The notes beneath the pieces are model-generated. The model was given only the letters and a program-made list of their open reading frames with translations. It ran no database searches and was not told the origin of the DNA. This document shows, in pieces, positions 22,604 to 31,289 of a stretch of DNA of 64,000 bases (position 1 is the first letter of the stretch; each line of letters opens with the position of its first letter). Both the position numbers and the translations under genes were made by a program. The stretch is from an uncultured Bacteroidota bacterium. Lineage in GTDB: Bacteria > Bacteroidota > Bacteroidia > Flavobacteriales > Flavobacteriaceae. The stretch spans positions 62,001-126,000 of the forward strand of contig CABYFY010000001.1 in assembly GCA_902518355.1 (NCBI GenBank), in the 5' to 3' direction.

Positions 22604-23029
22604 TTATTCAAATATTACTAATTTCAATTTTAACCCCTTATATGTTTCTGCAATTCCCTCCACAGAAGTTTTACTTTGCAAAGAAATTCTAACAAAACCT
22701 TCCCCATAACTTAAATAAGAAAATGTTGTATCTCCAATTTCTGTCCAAACAGGGTTGTATTGAGGAAATTGACTCCATCTTTGAGGTCTTTCTTCGGTTG
22801 CTGCTCTTTCAATATATGCAAGTACAGCACCTTCTTCCATTACATCATCATTAATTTCGGGAACTTTAATTTCAAAGTTTCCATATTGTTTGTCATCGCT
22901 TAGGCTTGTTAAATCTCCAAACTCAACAATTACAACTTCAAGTTCTCTTTCAACTTCAAATTCTTTTTCAACTTCAATACAAGAAAAAAAGAATAAAGGG
23001 ATAAATAATAATAAAAATAAGTTTTTCAT
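22604..23029 (-). CDS. Lipoprotein, unknown function
   Basis: 141 residues with signal MKNLFLLLFIPLFFFSC, a diverged relative of the R1 leader at protein level. A charged segment of alternating valine and glutamate (EVEKEFEVERELEVVIVEF) follows, then a globular part with PQRWSQFPQYNPVWTEIGD and FVRISLQSKTSV. No domain is recognised. It is preceded by an R2 element and a start region shared with the lipoprotein at 11576-12100. Confidence 0.65.
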   Translation of the reverse strand: MKNLFLLLFIPLFFFSCIEVEKEFEVERELEVVIVEFGDLTSLSDDKQYGNFEIKVPEINDDVMEEGAVLAYIERAATEERPQRWSQFPQYNPVWTEIGDTTFSYLSYGEGFVRISLQSKTSVEGIAETYKGLKLKLVIFE

Positions 23030-23032
23030 AAT

Positions 23033-23105
23033 GTATAGTTTAATATATCCACAAGATAGTAAGTTGTTTAGGGTTTGTCAAGTAAGATACAAGGATATTG
23101 ATACA
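23033..23105 (-). promoter_or_regulatory. R2 upstream element, copy e
   Basis: TCCACAAGATAGTAAGTTGT then TTAGGGTTTGTCAAGTAAGA, closest to copy a. The shared TAATGTATAGTTTAATAT between ATG and element also matches copy a. Confidence 0.6.
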
Positions 23106-23221
23106 CTACATATTGAATTAGTTAAAAAATAATATATTATTAATTGCTAGTTAATAAATTATTAATGTCTAATTGAGTTTAAATATGTAACATTGAACAC
23201 TATATATAATCGACCTTTATT

Positions 23222-24073
23222 ATGAAAAAATATTACTACTTTTTGTTTCTCTTAACTTGTTTTATTACAAATGGGCAAGAAAATATATTCTTCAGTGAAT
23301 ATGCAGAAGGCTCCTCAAACAATAAATACCTAGAGATTTATAATAATTCTGATCAAACTATTAATTTAACCGATTATGCATTCCCTAATGTAAGCAATGC
23401 ACCGACCACAGTTGGAGAATACGAATATTGGAATACATTCGACGCTGGTTCGACAATTGAACCATATGGAATATTTGTTATTGCGCATCCAAGTGCTGAT
23501 GAAACAATTCTAGCAGAAGCTGATATGACTTCTTTTGTCTACTTTTCAAATGGGGATGATGGCTTTAAGCTGGTTTATGGTACAGAGGATAGTTTTACTG
23601 TTTTAGATGAAATTGGTGATTGGCAAGGAGATCCAGGTGCTGGCTGGGATGTTGCTGGTGTTTCACAGGGAACTAAAGATCATACACTTGTCAGAAAAAG
23701 CTCTGTTCAAAATGGAAATACCTGGGCAAATTCTGCTGGAACCAATGCAGATGATTCTGAATGGATAGTCTATGATCAAAATACTTGGACATATTTAGGA
23801 GCTCACGAAATTGATGGTTCGTTATCTATTAGTGATAATGAAATACTTGATATGATGGTTTATCCTAACCCAGTAGATGGTAACTACGTTACTATTCTAT
23901 CCCCGGTAGAAGGATTAAAAGAAATCCAAGTATTTACTGTAACTGGTAGAAAAGTAATGGATACTGCTATAAATGGAAACACATTAGATGTGAGCTCATT
24001 CAATAGTGGCTTCTATATGCTGAAAGTTACAATCAATGGACAAAGTAAAATATCTAAACTTGTTGTTAGATAA
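23222..24073 (+). CDS. Lamin-tail domain protein with T9SS sorting domain
   Basis: 283 residues. A signal peptide (1-18, ending ITNGQ) is followed by a lamin-tail (LTD) domain, about 20-165: NIFFSEYAEGSSNNKYLEIYNNSD in shortened form, then GIFVIAHPSADE. The type A C-terminal secretion domain runs about 205-283: MMVYPNPVDGNYVTI, LKEIQVFTVTGRKVM, FNSGFYMLKVTINGQ and the basic end KLVVR. It should be exported through the type IX system and attached to or released from the cell surface. LTD proteins are often adhesive or nuclease-associated; the role here is unknown. Confidence 0.88.
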   Translation: MKKYYYFLFLLTCFITNGQENIFFSEYAEGSSNNKYLEIYNNSDQTINLTDYAFPNVSNAPTTVGEYEYWNTFDAGSTIEPYGIFVIAHPSADETILAEADMTSFVYFSNGDDGFKLVYGTEDSFTVLDEIGDWQGDPGAGWDVAGVSQGTKDHTLVRKSSVQNGNTWANSAGTNADDSEWIVYDQNTWTYLGAHEIDGSLSISDNEILDMMVYPNPVDGNYVTILSPVEGLKEIQVFTVTGRKVMDTAINGNTLDVSSFNSGFYMLKVTINGQSKISKLVVR

Positions 24074-24137
24074 TTTATTAACTATAAAATTCAAGTTACT
24101 TATTTTTTTGCTGTATTAAATTTGTAAAATTTAAATA

Positions 24138-24488
24138 ATGATCAAGATTAATATTGTAGAGGTTGATAAAAGTGTAATACTATTTATAGCAATTGATATT
24201 TCTTCTTCTGAGGTTGTTGGCAAATGTGCTTTTAAAATAAGAAAGAATAATTTAATTAGGTATCAAGACGCTTTCATTGAAAAAATAAATAGAGGTAAGG
24301 GAATATACAAACAATTGTTCAATGCTCGAGAAAAATACATTGAAGAAAATTATCCTAATTTTATAATTGAGTCATATTGTAATAAATCCACTTTACATTT
24401 TTTTAAAGCTAAAGGTTTTTCAATCAAAACTAAATTATATTTAGTTGAGAAAAATAATTATATCTCTCAAAATTTAAAAGTTGTCTAG
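24138..24488 (+). CDS. GNAT-like N-acetyltransferase
   Basis: 116 residues. The acetyl-CoA pocket is visible as INRGKGIYKQLFNAREKYIE (R-G-K-G in the motif A position), followed by FIIESYCNKSTLHFFKAKGFS, the usual motif B. It is short for the family because the first strands are compact. Substrate is unknown. A TAAATTTG box is at 24117-24124, before the ATG at 24138. Confidence 0.75.
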   Translation: MIKINIVEVDKSVILFIAIDISSSEVVGKCAFKIRKNNLIRYQDAFIEKINRGKGIYKQLFNAREKYIEENYPNFIIESYCNKSTLHFFKAKGFSIKTKLYLVEKNNYISQNLKVV

Positions 24489-24535
24489 GACTTGTCAACT
24501 AAGAAATTAGGATATTGATATGTCCTAGGTTTATC
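24480..24535 (-). repeat. Degenerate R2 element, copy f
   Basis: GACTTGTCAACTAAGAAATT followed by AGGATATTGATATGTCCTAG. It overlaps the 3' end of the GNAT gene and lies between convergent genes, so it cannot act as a promoter for a visible gene. It looks like a relic. Confidence 0.45.
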
Positions 24536-24555
24536 CATTTATCTTTAATATAAAC

Positions 24556-25050
24556 TTATTTCTTATTTATTAAATAATACCCCACACATATTGAAAGAAT
24601 AGATAGTCCAAAATATAATATATCCATCGGGGTGGTGAAATTTTCTGAAAACTTAAGAACTTTTTCAAAAAACTTAACAATCAATACTATAATTATAACC
24701 TTAATTATTTTATTTTTTAATTGGTCTAAATCTCTAATTTTTAAGGTTGACTCTGTAAATTTTGAGTTGGCAAAATCTATTTCGCTTACAAAAAGCTCAT
24801 AAATACCAAAACCAAAGATTAACAGTACAATTCCTATAAGAAATAAATCAATTGCAGAAATTAATTTAAATAGAAGCTCATTATTACTACTTATTGAATT
24901 ATCAAAAAGTGGATTATAAAAAATAACAGCCTCAATTATATCCCAACTCCCAATAACAATTAAAGTAAAGGCTGATAAGATTGAGAGTATCACTGCAAGA
25001 ATGGTTATGTATCTAAAACTCCATAAGAATTTTTCAAATTTATTTTCCAT
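24556..25050 (-). CDS. YqhA family (UPF0114) membrane protein
   Basis: 164 residues with four helices and the YqhA pattern: KFEKFLWSFRYITILAVILS at the start, AIDLFLIGIVLLIFGFGIYELF in shortened form, then LKIRDLDQLKNKI. The function of the family is not established. Gene 25078-25287 lies upstream on the same strand, 27 bases away. Confidence 0.82.
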   Translation of the reverse strand: MENKFEKFLWSFRYITILAVILSILSAFTLIVIGSWDIIEAVIFYNPLFDNSISSNNELLFKLISAIDLFLIGIVLLIFGFGIYELFVSEIDFANSKFTESTLKIRDLDQLKNKIIKVIIIVLIVKFFEKVLKFSENFTTPMDILYFGLSILSICVGYYLINKK

Positions 25051-25077
25051 AGTTTAAAATTAGCAAAAAATTTATGG

Positions 25078-25287
25078 TTAGTTATTATCGTGTTTTGGAA
25101 AGTAGTCGTTTTTCCAAAGATAAATAAGAATAATAATACCGGCACCTAAAGAAATAAGAAACCCATATAAATGTGTATCGAGCCCGAAACGGATGTATTG
25201 AATTAAATTATATAAGAAAAACACATCAAGGATAACAAGCGCAAAAAAAATATAATGATTAAACTTTGGGGATTCTGGTATTTTCAT
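25078..25287 (-). CDS. Small two-helix membrane protein
   Basis: 69 residues with helices at about 12-28 and 40-57 and a charged end NDYFPKHDNN. No family is recognised. It probably shares a transcript with the YqhA gene downstream. Confidence 0.6.
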   Translation of the reverse strand: MKIPESPKFNHYIFFALVILDVFFLYNLIQYIRFGLDTHLYGFLISLGAGIIILIYLWKNDYFPKHDNN

Positions 25288-25345
25288 CTCTAATTTTTTT
25301 TAAAAAAATTTAATTCAAAATAATAATAAAAGATAAATTTATGTG

Positions 25346-25353
25346 TACTTTTG
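25346..25353 (+). promoter_or_regulatory. Possible -7 box (TACTTTTG)
   Basis: Matches TAnnTTTG and lies 28 bases before the ATG at 25382; no clear TTG element is placed upstream. Confidence 0.4.
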
Positions 25354-25381
25354 CGGCCGAATTTTTTTAAAAAATAATTTA

Positions 25382-25519
25382 ATGAAAAATCAAGACAACG
25401 GAAATGTACAATTAAATTCTGCAAGAAATGAATTTAATGACAGAGTTGAGGCTAAATCTTATTTAGGAAGAAGTAAAAAAGTTTCATGGTCAGCGGCAAG
25501 AAGATTTAGGTCTATCTAA
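25382..25519 (+). CDS. Small basic protein (45 aa)
   Basis: MKNQDNGNVQLNSARNEFND opens the protein; a very basic end KKVSWSAARRFRSI follows. It has no membrane or signal segment. Codon use is like the neighbours, and a -7-like box lies at a suitable distance, so translation is likely. The C-terminal Arg/Lys cluster suggests nucleic-acid contact, which is inference only. Confidence 0.6.
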   Translation: MKNQDNGNVQLNSARNEFNDRVEAKSYLGRSKKVSWSAARRFRSI

Positions 25520-25582
25520 ATTAAAATTACCCAAATCAAATCATTTATATTTTTTGTACATTGTTTTAAACTCATTTAATCA

Positions 25583-26029
25583 ATGGATAAAAAAATAAAT
25601 AGGTTTGTAAAATTACCACTCATTATTATTTGCGTGGTAATATGTATTTCGGGTTTAAGATGGTTAATTAGTCAAGAGCCGTGGATTTTGGATCAAGCTG
25701 CAAATGAGGAAAGATTGGCTATGACATTCAATGAATTATTTTCGATTGAAGGTAACAATACATTAGCAGCATACCTCAAACAGATTTATAGATTTTTGGG
25801 TCTATATGTTTTTGGTACAGGCTTTGTCTTTTTAATGTTTTCTAAAATTGATTTATTTAATCAGAGAAGCTTTAGAAACAGATATTTTATTGCTTTAGGT
25901 ACATTACTATTTTCCAATATTTTACTTGCTTATTACTGGATACCTTCCTCTCATTTTATTTATATAATGTGGGGCGCAATTTTACTCTTCCTAGTCAGCC
26001 TATATAATCACAACAAATTAGAAAATTAA
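25583..26029 (+). CDS. Four-helix membrane protein (DUF4345-like)
   Basis: 148 residues with four membrane segments (about 9-28, 68-86, 102-119 and 124-141) and an exposed loop EPWILDQAANEERLAMTFNE. The layout resembles DUF4345 proteins, but the match is from memory and weak. The terminator at 26030 directly follows. Confidence 0.6.
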   Translation: MDKKINRFVKLPLIIICVVICISGLRWLISQEPWILDQAANEERLAMTFNELFSIEGNNTLAAYLKQIYRFLGLYVFGTGFVFLMFSKIDLFNQRSFRNRYFIALGTLLFSNILLAYYWIPSSHFIYIMWGAILLFLVSLYNHNKLEN

Positions 26030-26054
26030 AAAAGGCCTCAAAAAGAGGCCTTTT
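26030..26054. terminator. Bidirectional terminator
   Basis: A perfect 10-bp stem AAAAGGCCTC/GAGGCCTTTT with loop AAAAA. It serves both convergent genes. Confidence 0.9.
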
Positions 26055-26060
26055 AATACT

Positions 26061-26552
26061 TTAATCAAGTGAGGATATCGAAGCGGTCCAATCACAATAC
26101 CATTGCACATAAATTGCTTTTCCATCATCGTCGAAATCAAAAGATTCATAAATAGGAATAACTACAGACTTTCCATTTGAAGAATTAGTTACTTGCATAT
26201 CATAATAAAATCTTACCGACCCGTCAGCTTCTCCAGTTTCAGGATTTACTCCCTGAAGAAAATTAAATGGAGCCATATGTTTTACATCATATTTAGCAAA
26301 AAAGTCTTTATGAATTGCTTTGATTTGATCTAATCTTAGTGTGTCTGGTGCACCAAGTAAAGTACCTCTAAACACAGCTTCTTCTGAAAAACGTGAGTAA
26401 TCGACGTCTTCGTTTGCATAGCTATCTAATAACGCTTGCATAGTTGCAGAATTTTTCTCGAAAGATAAGTTTATAGAATCATCTGATTTTGTTTGTGAAT
26501 CACAAGAGAGAATAATTACTCCCATTAGTATTGAATAAAAAAGTTTTTTCAT
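26061..26552 (-). CDS. NTF2-like lipoprotein
   Basis: 163 residues with lipobox VIILSC and an NTF2-like domain: MQALLDSYANEDVDYSRFSEEAVFRGT in shortened form, LDQIKAIHKDFFAKYD, VRFYYDMQVTNS and a last strand AIYVQWYCDWTAS. It is a relative of the 44415 and 35618 lipoproteins in layout. Ligand or substrate unknown. The transcript ends at the shared terminator. Confidence 0.78.
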   Translation of the reverse strand: MKKLFYSILMGVIILSCDSQTKSDDSINLSFEKNSATMQALLDSYANEDVDYSRFSEEAVFRGTLLGAPDTLRLDQIKAIHKDFFAKYDVKHMAPFNFLQGVNPETGEADGSVRFYYDMQVTNSSNGKSVVIPIYESFDFDDDGKAIYVQWYCDWTASISSLD

Positions 26553-26591
26553 TGTATTTGTATTGGTTAAAGTTTAAAGTAAATAAAATTA

Positions 26592-27665
26592 TTAGTAATT
26601 ACCTCCGTTTGAGCTTAATTTTTTTGCAAGCATTTGCATATCATCCACCATATCTGTTTCATCAACTATTTCATACCCCAGTATAGTTTCTATAATATCC
26701 TCCAGTGTAACAATTCCAATTGTATTTTTTAAATTGTCAACCACAAGCGAAATATGCTCACGTTTTTTTAAAAGCTTATCAAATAATTTTGGAATATTTG
26801 TTTTTTCACTTGAAATAATTATTGGTCGTTTTATTTCTGTTAATTTAAAATCTCCTTTATTATTAATGATACTTTCTAAGATTGTATCCTTAAGCACATA
26901 AGCTTCAATCTTTTCGTTATTTAAAATTGGAATCCTTGAAAAAACCAGTTCAGGATTATTTTTATAAAATTCGTTAATTGTCAAATTTTCATCTGCAGTT
27001 ACCATGACCGAATATGGTGTCATGATTTCTTTAACTGTAACATTTCTGAGCTTGACAATATTCTTAATAAATTTTGAATCCTTTTCTTCAATAATACCTT
27101 CTTCTTTTGCTATTTCTGCAATTGTTGAAATATCTTCTCTTTTAAAAAAAAGCTCTTTTTTTGATGCACCAATTGATTTAGTGAATGCTTGTAGAATCCA
27201 TAATATGCCTGTGTATTTGAAGATTGGAATTATCGATGATAGAAAAATTGTTGTAAACTTTGCTAAGCTATTCCAATATTTTGCTCCTATAGTTTTGGGA
27301 ATAATTTCAGAAAAAAGTAAAATCATAATTGTCATTACTGTGGAAACAAACCCTACTAGAACTTCATCAGATATTCCACCTTGGAAAAAGGTATTTTCAA
27401 GATTTAATTCGGTGTATGCTACTTTGGCTTGAACACCAACTAAAATAGCTCCAACTGTATGAGCAATTGTATTTAGAGTTAAAATAATTATCAAAGGTTC
27501 ATCAATAGAATTCTTTAAATCTGATAATTTCTTTGCATAATTTTTCCCCTCTTTTATTTCAATTTTTATAAAGGTTGTATTAATGCTTAGAAGTACAGCC
27601 TCAAGAATTGAGCATAAAAATGATAAGCTGATAGTTAAAAAAACGTATAGTAGTAATAGTTCCAA
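26592..27665 (-). CDS. CNNM/CorC-family transporter (DUF21 + CBS)
   Basis: 357 residues. An N-terminal DUF21 (CNNM) membrane domain with four helices (about 1-170) includes EAVLLSINTTFIKIEIKEGK and SEIIPKTIGAKYWNSL. Two CBS domains follow (about 190-335): VKEIMTPYSVMVTADENLT and a second with SLVVDNLKNTIGIVTLEDIIETILGYEI in shortened form. Proteins of this kind export or regulate Mg2+/Co2+. The usual C-terminal CorC/HlyC domain is absent or very short. Confidence 0.88.
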   Translation of the reverse strand: MELLLLYVFLTISLSFLCSILEAVLLSINTTFIKIEIKEGKNYAKKLSDLKNSIDEPLIIILTLNTIAHTVGAILVGVQAKVAYTELNLENTFFQGGISDEVLVGFVSTVMTIMILLFSEIIPKTIGAKYWNSLAKFTTIFLSSIIPIFKYTGILWILQAFTKSIGASKKELFFKREDISTIAEIAKEEGIIEEKDSKFIKNIVKLRNVTVKEIMTPYSVMVTADENLTINEFYKNNPELVFSRIPILNNEKIEAYVLKDTILESIINNKGDFKLTEIKRPIIISSEKTNIPKLFDKLLKKREHISLVVDNLKNTIGIVTLEDIIETILGYEIVDETDMVDDMQMLAKKLSSNGGNY

Positions 27666-27749
27666 TAGGAATAAATAATTATGTCAAATTTAATAAAACA
27701 AAAGCATACATTACATTTCCTTCTTTTTAAATTATTGTAAATTGTATTT

Positions 27750-27917
27750 ATGAAAAAATGGTTTTTTGGCAAAAGAGTGTTTCCAAGATGGAAATTAATT
27801 TTATTTGTTCTAATTGGAGTGTATGCAGGATTTATGATAGATAAAGATCCAACATTCGGCATAATATGGGCACTATTGATGATTTGGGAATTAACCAAGA
27901 AAGGATCCGACTCATGA
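27750..27917 (+). CDS. Small membrane protein (55 aa)
   Basis: MKKWFFGKRVFPRWKLILFV opens the first helix; a second hydrophobic stretch is FGIIWALLMIWELTKK. The stop TGA overlaps the ATG of the next gene (ATGA). Family not recognised. Confidence 0.6.
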   Translation: MKKWFFGKRVFPRWKLILFVLIGVYAGFMIDKDPTFGIIWALLMIWELTKKGSDS

Positions 27918-28096
27918 AGAGATATGGCTTAGCACTTTTAGGTTTGATTTTATTTTCATCAGGTTTATGTGTTTTTGGAGAAGCACTAATTTCTAAATAT
28001 GAGAATAATAATTGGTTCCTTGTTGGTACCATATCATTAATTTTAATCAATGCTGGTCTTGGCTTGATGATTAAAAATAAATGGGGAAAATTTTAA
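27914..28096 (+). CDS. Small two-helix membrane protein (60 aa)
   Basis: MKRYGLALLGLILFSSGLCV is the first helix; the second is WFLVGTISLILINAGLGLMI, followed by a basic end KNKWGKF. The ATG at 27914 is chosen over an upstream in-frame ATG because it is coupled to the previous stop. It probably shares a transcript with the PspC gene. Confidence 0.6.
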   Translation: MKRYGLALLGLILFSSGLCVFGEALISKYENNNWFLVGTISLILINAGLGLMIKNKWGKF

Positions 28097-28142
28097 TATT
28101 TCTTTAACTCAAATTTTCTGATTTATAAATTAATTTCAGTTT

Positions 28143-28331
28143 ATGAAAAAGTTTTATCGCAGTAAATCAAATATTAAATTAGCTGGAATATGTGGAGGTT
28201 TAGGAGAGTATTTTGACACAGATCCATTGTTGTGGAGATTGTTATTGATTATTTTGTTTTTTACTCCAATTCCTATTTTTTTAATTTATATAATTACTAC
28301 ACTATTAACAAGTGCTAAAACAGAGAATTAG
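28143..28331 (+). CDS. PspC domain protein
   Basis: 62 residues with the compact PspC pattern: KFYRSKSNIKLAGICGGLGE then YFDTDPLLWRLLLIILFF, one or two helices and a short tail. PspC proteins sit in the inner membrane and sense or respond to envelope stress. It forms a tight group with the two small membrane genes before it. Confidence 0.88.
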   Translation: MKKFYRSKSNIKLAGICGGLGEYFDTDPLLWRLLLIILFFTPIPIFLIYIITTLLTSAKTEN

Positions 28332-28336
28332 ATAAC

Positions 28337-28486
28337 ATGAAGGAAATCGACAAATCTTATTTGATAAAAAAAATCAATAAACTAAATAAAAAAATTCATA
28401 GATCTGAAAGCCAGGAAAATGATAATAAAACCTGGTGGAGAAAAATGAAGCTTAAGAAACTAACTGAAAAACTAAAACACCTTTAG
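28337..28486 (+). CDS. Small lysine-rich protein (49 aa)
   Basis: MKEIDKSYLIKKINKLNKKI and a second helical block KMKLKKLTEKLKHL. It is likely helical, possibly a short coiled coil, with no membrane segment. It starts 5 bases after the PspC stop and overlaps the convergent PNGase-like gene by 4 bases. A role with PspC is inferred from position only. Confidence 0.55.
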   Translation: MKEIDKSYLIKKINKLNKKIHRSESQENDNKTWWRKMKLKKLTEKLKHL

Positions 28487-29820
28487 TCTGTAACAATGGG
28501 TGCAGTAATCTCAGAATTACTTTTTACAATTATATAGTTTGATATAGCATAAAATGCATTCCCACCGTTCCCGTCACTTGTCCAGTCTTCGAAATCATAT
28601 TCAAATGATATCGTTGACCCACTATAGCTTGTATCAAGACTATTCATTCTTACTGGAACTGCCATCCCCGGACACCAACCTGCACGATCAGGCTGCCAGT
28701 TTCCAGGATTCTGGTTATTAATCGGATTAGCAGAGCAACCAATTGGGCCAAGATTATGTTGAAATGTGTTAGATCCATTGATTTTAATATCATGGGTTCT
28801 AAAGCACCACTCAGCACAAGGTCTCCCATCAGCGTCATAAGGTGTAGCATGACCCCATCCAGAAATTATAGTCCTAAATTGAATGTTTTCTGAATTACTA
28901 GGAATTTGAATTGATTTTTCTAAATCTAAATTATGAGTAACCCCATATGGAACTCCACTTATTGAATTTGAGTGAAGACTTAATACTTCTGCAACCTCAT
29001 AGTTTTCATAATCCGGAGTTCCAACAATATAATCAAAATCTATACTGACTATATCAGCTTTAGTTGTCCAGTTTTCTATATATATTCTCAATTCCACATT
29101 GTCTTTCAAAAATGATTTAAAATCGGTTACATCAAATTCTAACCCTCGTTGCAGTTGTTGAGTGCCAACCCAATATGGGGTTATATATCTTGCTATCTCA
29201 TACCAATTTTCGGTAGCTTGATCTTTAACTTTTACATTTGCAAACCTATCCCAATCATCACAACCTGTTGAAGGACAATCAATTTGTAAATACATTTTTA
29301 TTTGTTGGATTTCAGACAAATCATCGTGTAAACTAAACATTTGAATTGCTGATTGACTTAACCCACCACCATAGCCTAACTCTTGATTCTGAAAAGCCTG
29401 ATAATTATGAATTAAGGGTGTGCCTAAACCAAATAAATTTATATTAATATTATTGCTGATATCATTTGAGGATATTGTAAGCGTTGAATAATAATTTATT
29501 GCTTCAGCCGGAGTAAACCTAATATATACTTCATTTGATATTTCAGGTGTGAAAGAAAAACTTTGTGAGAATGAGCTATTATCTGATGAAACCTCATATC
29601 CTTCAGGTGCACTTACATTTATTTCAGATGAAGTATTTTCAGCATTGATAATAATAACCTGAGATTCAGAAATCTGATTTACCATTGTGTTTTCAAATGA
29701 TAAAGAGCTAACATTTGAAGAAATACTAGCAGGCAAATTGATTACATTATTTTCAGATTCATCATCTGAACTACAAGTCAATAAAATTGTACAAATTAAA
29801 AGTTTAAATAAATTTTTCAT
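28483..29820 (-). CDS. PNGase F-like lipoprotein amidase
   Basis: 445 residues, lipobox ILLTC. An N-terminal Ig/BACON-like domain (about 30-135) precedes a two-domain region (about 140-445) that closely follows Elizabethkingia PNGase F, which cleaves the bond between N-glycan and asparagine. The three known active-site acids are all present: D191 in WDRFANV, E249 in YIENW and E337 in CAEWCFRTH. GCSANPINNQNPGNW and DRAGWCPGMAVP are nearly as in the known enzyme. Here it is lipid-anchored rather than soluble. The second ATG (29820) is chosen; the first is 6 bases upstream. Confidence 0.9.
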   Translation of the reverse strand: MKNLFKLLICTILLTCSSDDESENNVINLPASISSNVSSLSFENTMVNQISESQVIIINAENTSSEINVSAPEGYEVSSDNSSFSQSFSFTPEISNEVYIRFTPAEAINYYSTLTISSNDISNNININLFGLGTPLIHNYQAFQNQELGYGGGLSQSAIQMFSLHDDLSEIQQIKMYLQIDCPSTGCDDWDRFANVKVKDQATENWYEIARYITPYWVGTQQLQRGLEFDVTDFKSFLKDNVELRIYIENWTTKADIVSIDFDYIVGTPDYENYEVAEVLSLHSNSISGVPYGVTHNLDLEKSIQIPSNSENIQFRTIISGWGHATPYDADGRPCAEWCFRTHDIKINGSNTFQHNLGPIGCSANPINNQNPGNWQPDRAGWCPGMAVPVRMNSLDTSYSGSTISFEYDFEDWTSDGNGGNAFYAISNYIIVKSNSEITAPIVTD

Positions 29821-29846
29821 AGTCATTTTTCAAATTTATAATTGTT

Positions 29847-31289
29847 TTAGTTTAGTGTTAAATTTTTGTCTTTAATTTTATTTATTCTTAGCATTTTGTA
29901 GTCTAAAAAATAATTTTGGTAAAGTTTCCAAGGTAATTTTGAACCCTGCTTTGGAAACAAATGAGATGCTCTATGGATATATGTAGAATTTAAATTTAAT
30001 AATGGAGATATATTCATGTTTGAATCTTTTACTTTAGGCACAAAATATTTATAATTCTTTTTATCCATGAGTTTAAAAAGCCTACTAGCATATTCACTTG
30101 TTAAATCACTTTTTAATGTCCAGGATGCATTGGTATATCCAGCAAAAAAAATGCAATTTGGCAAACCGCTAAGCATTAACCCTTTATATGTTACAGCATC
30201 AGATGGGTTATAAACCTTATTATCGATAGTTATTTTTGAGCCTCCAAAAGCTAAAAGTTTTAGCCCTGTCGCACTTACAATAATATCTGCTTCTAATTTT
30301 TTTCCTGAGGAAAGTTTTATACCATTTTTGTCAAATGAATCAATTTTATCGGTTACTACATTAGCTTTGCCCTTTCGGATTGCCTTAAATAAATCTCCAT
30401 CAGGAGCAACACAAAATCTTTGATCCCATGGATTATAATTTGGCTCAAAGTGAGGTTTTGCAGGAAAATTACCCAATTGCCTTTGAGCAGCATTCACTAA
30501 TAATTTTTTCAAATAATTAGGCCAAATTTTACATGCTTGAAAAAATAAGATTTGAACAAAAATATTTTTAAATCGAATTAGCTTATGAGCGATTTTTTTT
30601 GAAAAGTATTTCTTGATAAGCTGTGCATATTTATCATTATTAGGAAAAGCGCCAACATAAGTTGGAGATCTCTGAAGCATTGTGATTTTAGAAGTTTTTT
30701 CTGCCATTTCAGGGACGATAGTAACGGCCGTCGCACCACTGCCAATTACTACAACTTTTTTGTTTTTATAATCTAAGTTTTCTGGCCAGTGTTGAGGGTG
30801 AATTACCTTACCTTCAAAATTATTTATCCCTTTATAATCTGGAGTATAACCCTCATCATAATTATAATATCCAGTACAGGAAAATAAAAATCTGGAATAG
30901 AATATTTCTTCGCTATTATTTTTATTCTTTGTTGATATTGACCACATCTTTTTCTGTGTATCAAAATTTGCCTTTACTACTTTGGTATGATATCTAATTT
31001 TGTCTTTTATATTATATTCGTTTGCAGCTTCATCAAGGTATTTAAGAATATTTGGAGCATCAGCAAATGATTTTGGATTGTCCCAAGTTTTAAACGAAAA
31101 TCCAAAAGTATACATATCCGAATCAGACCTTATTCCTGGGTATTTAAATAAGCTCCAGGTTCCACCTAACTCTTCTCTAGCCTCGATAATTATGTAAGAT
31201 TTTTCCGGATTTTTTTTCTCTAAATGACATGCTGAACCAATTCCTGAGAGCCCTGCACCAATAATTATTATATCGGTATAATTTTTCAA
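29847..31289 (-). CDS. Flavin-containing monooxygenase (Baeyer-Villiger type)
   Basis: About 480 residues. The FAD fold has IIIIGAGLSGIGSACHL, then EAREELGGTWSLFKYPGIRSDSD in shortened form. The NADPH fold has VVVIGSGATAVTIVPEMA, then a typical FxGxxxHxxxWP motif read as FEGKVIHPQHWPENL. The C-terminus includes FFAGYTNASWTLK. The family oxidises ketones or soft nucleophiles. The start is probably TTG 31289, overlapping the TGA of the PepSY gene; an ATG at 31328 would lie inside that gene. Confidence 0.88.
   Translation of the reverse strand: MKNYTDIIIIGAGLSGIGSACHLEKKNPEKSYIIIEAREELGGTWSLFKYPGIRSDSDMYTFGFSFKTWDNPKSFADAPNILKYLDEAANEYNIKDKIRYHTKVVKANFDTQKKMWSISTKNKNNSEEIFYSRFLFSCTGYYNYDEGYTPDYKGINNFEGKVIHPQHWPENLDYKNKKVVVIGSGATAVTIVPEMAEKTSKITMLQRSPTYVGAFPNNDKYAQLIKKYFSKKIAHKLIRFKNIFVQILFFQACKIWPNYLKKLLVNAAQRQLGNFPAKPHFEPNYNPWDQRFCVAPDGDLFKAIRKGKANVVTDKIDSFDKNGIKLSSGKKLEADIIVSATGLKLLAFGGSKITIDNKVYNPSDAVTYKGLMLSGLPNCIFFAGYTNASWTLKSDLTSEYASRLFKLMDKKNYKYFVPKVKDSNMNISPLLNLNSTYIHRASHLFPKQGSKLPWKLYQNYFLDYKMLRINKIKDKNLTLN

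Noticed and set aside
28650-28850. Minus-strand frame inside the PNGase F-like gene
   Set aside because: It is a shifted frame of a gene with strong similarity in its own frame.
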